Shown piece after piece: positions 59,645 to 64,000 of a stretch of 64,000 nucleotides of DNA. This DNA is from Diabrotica undecimpunctata (lineage: Eukaryota; Arthropoda; Insecta; Coleoptera; Chrysomelidae), in contig NC_092807.1 in the NCBI RefSeq assembly GCF_040954645.1, positions 56,771,739 to 56,835,738 of the forward strand, given 5' to 3'. Numbering within the stretch: the first letter of the stretch is position 1; each line of letters opens with the position of its first letter. A program made the translations under genes and the position numbers. The notes beneath the pieces are model-generated. The model worked only from the letters and a program-made list of their open reading frames with translations. It had not been told where the DNA came from and ran no database searches.

Positions 59645-60722
59645 ATTTATATTATATTATATTATAATATATTATATTATATTATATTATATTATATTAT
59701 ATTATATTATATTATATTATATTATATTATATTATATTATATTATATTATATTATATTATATTATATTATATTATATTATATTATATTATATTATATTAT
59801 ATTATATTATATTATATTATATTATATTATATTATATTATATTATATTATATTATATTATATTATATTATATTATATTATATTATATTATATTATATTAT
59901 ATTATATTATATTATATTATATTATATTATATTATATTATATTATATTATATTATATTATATTATATTATATTATATTATATTATATTATATTATATTAT
60001 ATTATATTATATTATATTATATTATATTATATTATATTATATTATATTATATTATATTATATTATATTATATTATATTATATTATATTATATTATATTAT
60101 ATTATATTATATTATATTATATTATATTATATTATATTATATTATATTATATTATATTATATTATATTATATTATATTATATTATATTATATTATATTAT
60201 ATTATATTATATTATATTATATTATATTATATTATATTATATTATATTATATTATATTATATTATATTATATTGTATTGTATTATATTATATTATATTAT
60301 ATTATATTATATTATATTATATTATATTATATTATATTATATTATATTATATTATATTATATTATATTATATTATATTATATTATATTATATTATATTAT
60401 ATTATATTATATTATATTATATTATATTATATTATATTATATTATATTATATTATATTATATTATATTGTATTGTATTATATTATATTATATTATATTAT
60501 ATTATATTATATTATATTATATTATATTATATTATATTATATTATATTATATTATATTATATTATATTATATTATATTATATTATATTATATTATATTAA
60601 TATTATATTATATTATATTATATTATATTATATTATATTATATTATATTATATTATATTATATTATATTATATTATATTATATTTTATTATATTATATTA
60701 TATTATATTATATTATTATTAT
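59645..60722. repeat. (ATTAT)n satellite array
   Basis: About 1.08 kb of the pentamer ATTAT, roughly 215 copies and almost pure. Two identical double variants, ATTGTATTGT, occur at 60271-60280 and 60466-60475, 195 bp apart (39 units). A phase break lies near 60599 and a TATTTTA variant near 60682. The long YIILYYIIL reading frames are artefacts of the repeat. Confidence 0.98.
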
Positions 60723-60817
60723 ATTAATGAGAAAGAAAAAAAAACAAAGTTTTTTAGGAATTTAAAAAATAAATGTTAAATTAGTATGTAAATTTTAGTA
60801 CATGTCTAATACATTAT

Positions 60818-61138
60818 TTTTTTTTAATTATCGTATTGCCAGATTTCAGTAAGAGCCTTAGAAAGTATCCATTGAATTCTGACAGGCAACGGTGGGGGAA
60901 ATCTTTTTTGGACATCTAGGTTACGGAACAAGACACCCTGGCATCTTTCGGCCGAGTAGGATACTAGGCCAGAAGACCCCAGGGTAGTGTCGGATTAACC
61001 GTGTTCCGGCTAATACCTTAACCACCATTCCAGAGAGGTGGTCTTGCCACTCAATGAACAACTAAAATAAAAAAACTAAAAATTTATAAATAACCATAAT
61101 TCATAACTATTACCGTATATCAGAACATGTTTCAGACG
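60818..61138 (-). other. R1-like 3' untranslated region
   Basis: On -, non-coding sequence with CTGGAATGGTGGTTAAGG and CCCTGGGGTCTTCTGGCC, ending in an A-rich run (poly-T on + at 60820-60828). The GC content is higher than that of the flanks, which fits an intact LINE 3' end. Confidence 0.55.
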
Positions 61139-61827
61139 TTAGGCCATAAAAGAATAAATAATATTAACCATAAATTTTAGATCTCTGGCTCCATTTTCTC
61201 CTCTGTCCTCCTGCTCCTTTTTCTTTATCGCCCCAGAAACCAGATAGTGTACTTCTCTCCATTCTTTCTCTTCTTTCAACATTATGTTTACAACGTTTCT
61301 TTCATCCAACCCAAAACCCATTCGGCTCTCGAATTCTCCTCTCATTTACCCATCTCTGGCAGTTAAAAAATTTCCACATTTAATGTGAACGGGAGCGTCC
61401 GGTACCCCACAAACAGTACAGTCTGCTGAGGCAAATTGGCCTATTCTATTTGTGAAGGTGCTAAATATTCGGTCAGAAACTGCGTCAGGAAGTAGTCTAG
61501 TTTCCTGAACTTACATTCCCACCACGGCCTCAGATCGGGAATAAGCTCCTTCGTCCACCTTGCCTTTCCGCTATCATTTGCCCATTCTCTTTGCCACTCT
61601 ACTATCGTTCTTTCTCTCTCATTTTTATCTATATTTACATCCATCCTCCTCGGATACAGCCTCGCTCGCTCGTTGCACAACAAAACGATGGATATCACCG
61701 CTCCAATGACATATAGAACCTCATTTGAAACTGTCCTATATGCGCTAGATACCCTGAGGAGCATTCGCCTTTGCGAAGTCTCCATTAGCTTAGCGTATTT
61801 TGCAGTGTTTAGTACGCTACACCACAC
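61139..61827 (-). pseudogene. R1-like ORF2 C-terminal region
   Basis: MWCSVLNTAKYAKLMETSQRR near 61827, then LLRVSSAYRTVSNEVLYVIG, a W-x5-W ... W-T-x-x-L-I-P-D-L-x-x-W block and a YFLTQFL stretch near 61490. A Cys/His segment, CTVCGVPDAPVHIKC, follows at about 61425-61380. All of these are standard in R1-type ORF2 after RT. A stop near 61350 separates the last 68 residues. The function of the zinc-like motif is probably RNA or DNA binding at the target. Confidence 0.75.
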
Positions 61828-61899
61828 GGGGCAGCGTAGGTTACCACCGACTGAAAAACTCTATTTAACACCTTTCTTTTGGTGCTACCTGGGCCTCTA

Positions 61900-62998
61900 A
61901 TGTTTGGCATCAGTCGTATCAACGCCTCCAGATTTCGGTTCACCTTCTCAACCGTCTTCTGGATGTGTACTCTTAACTTTAGTCCTTACGACAACCAGAC
62001 TCCCAGATATCGATTTAACCGGTGCAACCTCCATACCTTCCACTATAAAGCAAATAGAGGATTTTTCCCGGCTCCATTTGGAACTAACACCTCAGTTTTC
62101 TGACGCGCTAGCTGTAGATCGTTCTCGCTGATCCATGTTCTAATGCGACGCAGGGCTGTGTTAGCCGCATTAGCCATGTCGGTTTTCTGACTCGCCTTCG
62201 CAACCAGTACGAGATCATCGGTATAAGCTACAAGAGTGCATCCCCTTGGCATATGTAGACTTAACACCCCGTCGTACAAGACATTCCAGAAGATCAGACC
62301 TAGTACTGAACCCTGCGGAACACCCTGCGACAAACTGATGCTGGTATCTTTTTCTCTTATGTACCTGTCAATAAAGAATCTGTCAATTACATTAACTAGG
62401 TACTCACTAACGCCCAATTCTCTCAGCCTGGACATGATTTTTTCCCACTATGCCGTATTAAAGACATTCTTGACGTCAAGCAGGATAAGAGCCACCTATC
62501 TCTTTGTTTCCTGCGTAACTAAAGAGGTTACTTTTGTGACCACATCTATGGTAGATCTTTTGGCCCTAAAACCATATTGGCGGTCGCTCAGCGCATGCTT
62601 TTCTTCTATACCTCGCTCAAGGCGGCCTTTTATAAGCTGTTCGTACAATTTAACTATTGAACTAAGAAGGCAAATTGGCCGAAATCGTACCTCTTCCTCT
62701 TCGCCTCCACCTTTCGGGATAAGGACAACCTTAGCTTCTTTTAAAATTGTTGGAATCTGCTAATGTCCAAGCAATTTGTTTAGCAATCTCAGGAAAACCT
62801 GCGGGTATCTTAGTGCGGCAAGTCTTCCTGTCTCTGGCATGACTCCATATATGGTGCCTTTTGGATCTTCATCCGTCCAACAGCCTCGCCGAGTTCCAAC
62901 TCAGTAAAAGGTCCTGCATCTACGAAAACTATAACCCTTTCACGCCTATCCTCTACCTGAGAAAAGAGTTCCCGTATTAAACAAAGTTTCTCATCCAC
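61900..62998 (-). pseudogene. R1-like reverse transcriptase
   Basis: ELELGEAVGRMKIQKAP near 62895 begins RT. After a broken stretch with RQFGFR-type and LDVKNVFNT-type decayed blocks (62600-62450), the frame 62435-62043 reads GVSEYLVNVIDRFF, SLSQGVPQGSVLGLIFWNVLYDGVL and AYTDDLVLVAKA. The usual YADD is YTDD here. The GVPQGSVLGP-x-LWN-x-LYD pattern is characteristic of the R1 clade. Frameshifted and inactive. Confidence 0.75.
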
Positions 62999-63406
62999 AG
63001 GCAGGGGGTAGGGTGTGTTTTCCCCCTTTAATTCGGTACAGAGAATCTTAAAGCCCTGCCCTCACATATCCCTTTCTTTTTTAGATCTTCTTATCTCATT
63101 CCTGTATTCATTCTGCATTCGCTTGAATTTATTTATTCTCTCTTCCAAATATCCTGCTTATACTCTTCTTAACCTCTTACACTCCCTTCTTACTATCATG
63201 CAATTTGTCCTCAGGTTTTTAAGCTCTTCGTTCCACCAGTATGGTTGTTTTGCCCTCATTTGATCTTACACAAGCCAATTCCTGTACATCACTCAGACCC
63301 TCAATTAACACCCTCACGCACATTCTCACATCCCAAACCAATCAAGCCAAAAGCATCTACAAAAACCTCCTCATTTAAACATCCCTGTAGATTGATATCC
63401 CCATTT

Positions 63407-63987
63407 TTACTGTCTTTTACTAGCTATTTCAAAACTCACATACTTATGTAAGCTAAGCGATTCTTCTTCCAATACAGTCCAGCTTACGACCCTGTTTGGA
63501 AATGTCGATGAAACCAGTGTAATATTCAGAAAGGATTCACTATTACCTCTCACGAATGTAGGTGCCTTACCATCATTTAACACAGTAAGCGTCATGGCGT
63601 GGATCCATTCTGATAGGTATTTCCTTCTCCCATCTTGAACTCGTGGGTTCCATGGACGATCCTTCGCATTTAGGTCACCAGCTGTGACGACCGGTACAGG
63701 CTCCATCCTAGCCTCTTGCATAATCGAGTCAATGTACTCTTCATATACTCGAAGCGGGATAGCTTCGAGTATATGAAGCAATTACGTAGCAAAAATTACG
63801 TGTACAAAACATAGCAATTATACACTACCAGGTTTCCGACATATACCTTAACATAACCATTCTTAACGGAGTGTCTGGTAATGCCAGCTCCTCGATTCAC
63901 CACGTATACGGCCACGTCAGATTTCCTATCTTTAATAATCCCCTGTCGAGAGACCAACTTTACATTGGGCTCCTGAAATAGGATCAA
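63407..63987 (-). pseudogene. R1-like endonuclease
   Basis: MILFQEPNVKL near 63987 (the QEP block), then VTAGDLNAKDRPWNPR near 63680-63650 with the catalytic D-x-N-A-K. A C-terminal TLVSSTFPNRVVSWTVLEEESLSLH-like stretch stands where S-D-H is expected, at about 63500. The second piece starts at 63781 in another frame, so a frameshift near 63790 separates the two. The domain would nick target DNA. The first part of the gene lies outside the window. Confidence 0.7.
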
Positions 63988-64000
63988 GTCATAACCTTCC

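Larger units (their letters stand above)
60818..64000 (-). mobile_element. R1-clade-like LINE, extends beyond the window
   Basis: On - the order is endonuclease (63987-63407), RT (about 63000-61900), the C-terminal part with a Cys/His motif (61830-61140), a 3' untranslated region and an A-rich tail near 60818-60830. Sequence features match R1-type LINEs. R1 elements classically insert in 28S rDNA, but none is visible here; the 3' end lies next to the ATTAT array. Frameshifts mark it as inactive. Confidence 0.8.

Noticed and set aside
59570..60779. Reading frames of 380 and 385 residues
   Set aside because: They are translations of the ATTAT array (YIILYYIIL repeated) and are open in several frames only because the pentamer contains no stop there.

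Overview
This window looks like a piece of an insect (arthropod) nuclear genome, very AT-rich and built almost entirely of transposable elements in different states of decay. The clues are several non-LTR retrotransposon (LINE) types of the I/Jockey, RTE and R1 kinds, two piggyBac-like DNA transposons flanked by TTAA, two Ty3/gypsy LTR retrotransposons, a tRNA-derived SINE, long foldback elements and many long (TA)n tracts. A beetle is possible, but the sequence alone does not prove an order. I find no host protein-coding gene, no tRNA or rRNA gene and no CRISPR array.

Layout. 1-3.9 kb: non-coding DNA with a tandemly duplicated LINE reverse-transcriptase fragment. 3.9-8.3 kb: a nearly full-length but broken I-like LINE (ORF1, endonuclease, RT, RNase H) on +. 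8.3-16.4 kb: TA tracts, LINE debris on both strands, a possible pogo-type fragment and a 1.3 kb foldback (11.57-12.85 kb). 16.4-22.97 kb: a nested complex in which an outer inverted repeat was interrupted by an 875 bp TIR element with TA target duplication, a 2.4 kb palindrome carrying a small acidic ORF, and a 1.43 kb TIR element that holds a LINE 3' end. 23.2-24.8 kb: a 5'-truncated RTE-like LINE on -.

25.9-34.4 kb: one LINE (ORF1 zinc knuckles, then part of an endonuclease) was hit twice by piggyBac-like elements at TTAA sites. The second of these carries a further 1.35 kb element with perfect 25 bp TIRs. 34.4-51.4 kb: a chain of elements separated by (TA)n tracts: Ty3 element E1 (+; 1460 bp LTRs, pol truncated), a 1.27 kb foldback, a tiny LINE 3' end, and Ty3 element E2 (-; 1408 bp LTRs, gag and pol open throughout). 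E2 is the only element that looks potentially complete. Gag and pol in both Ty3 elements are in a -1 relation with a slippery heptamer right at the gag end, and both Gags lack a CCHC zinc knuckle.

51.5-59 kb: more LINE pieces, one split by a tRNA-derived SINE with a target duplication, and two copies of a dispersed repeat. 59.6-60.7 kb: a 1.08 kb pure ATTAT array. 60.8-64 kb: an R1-clade LINE on -, running off the window. The genes here work only for their own elements (Gag, protease, RT, RNase H, integrase, transposases). The biological interest is in the nesting order, the recoding signals and the way TA tracts act as landing sites.
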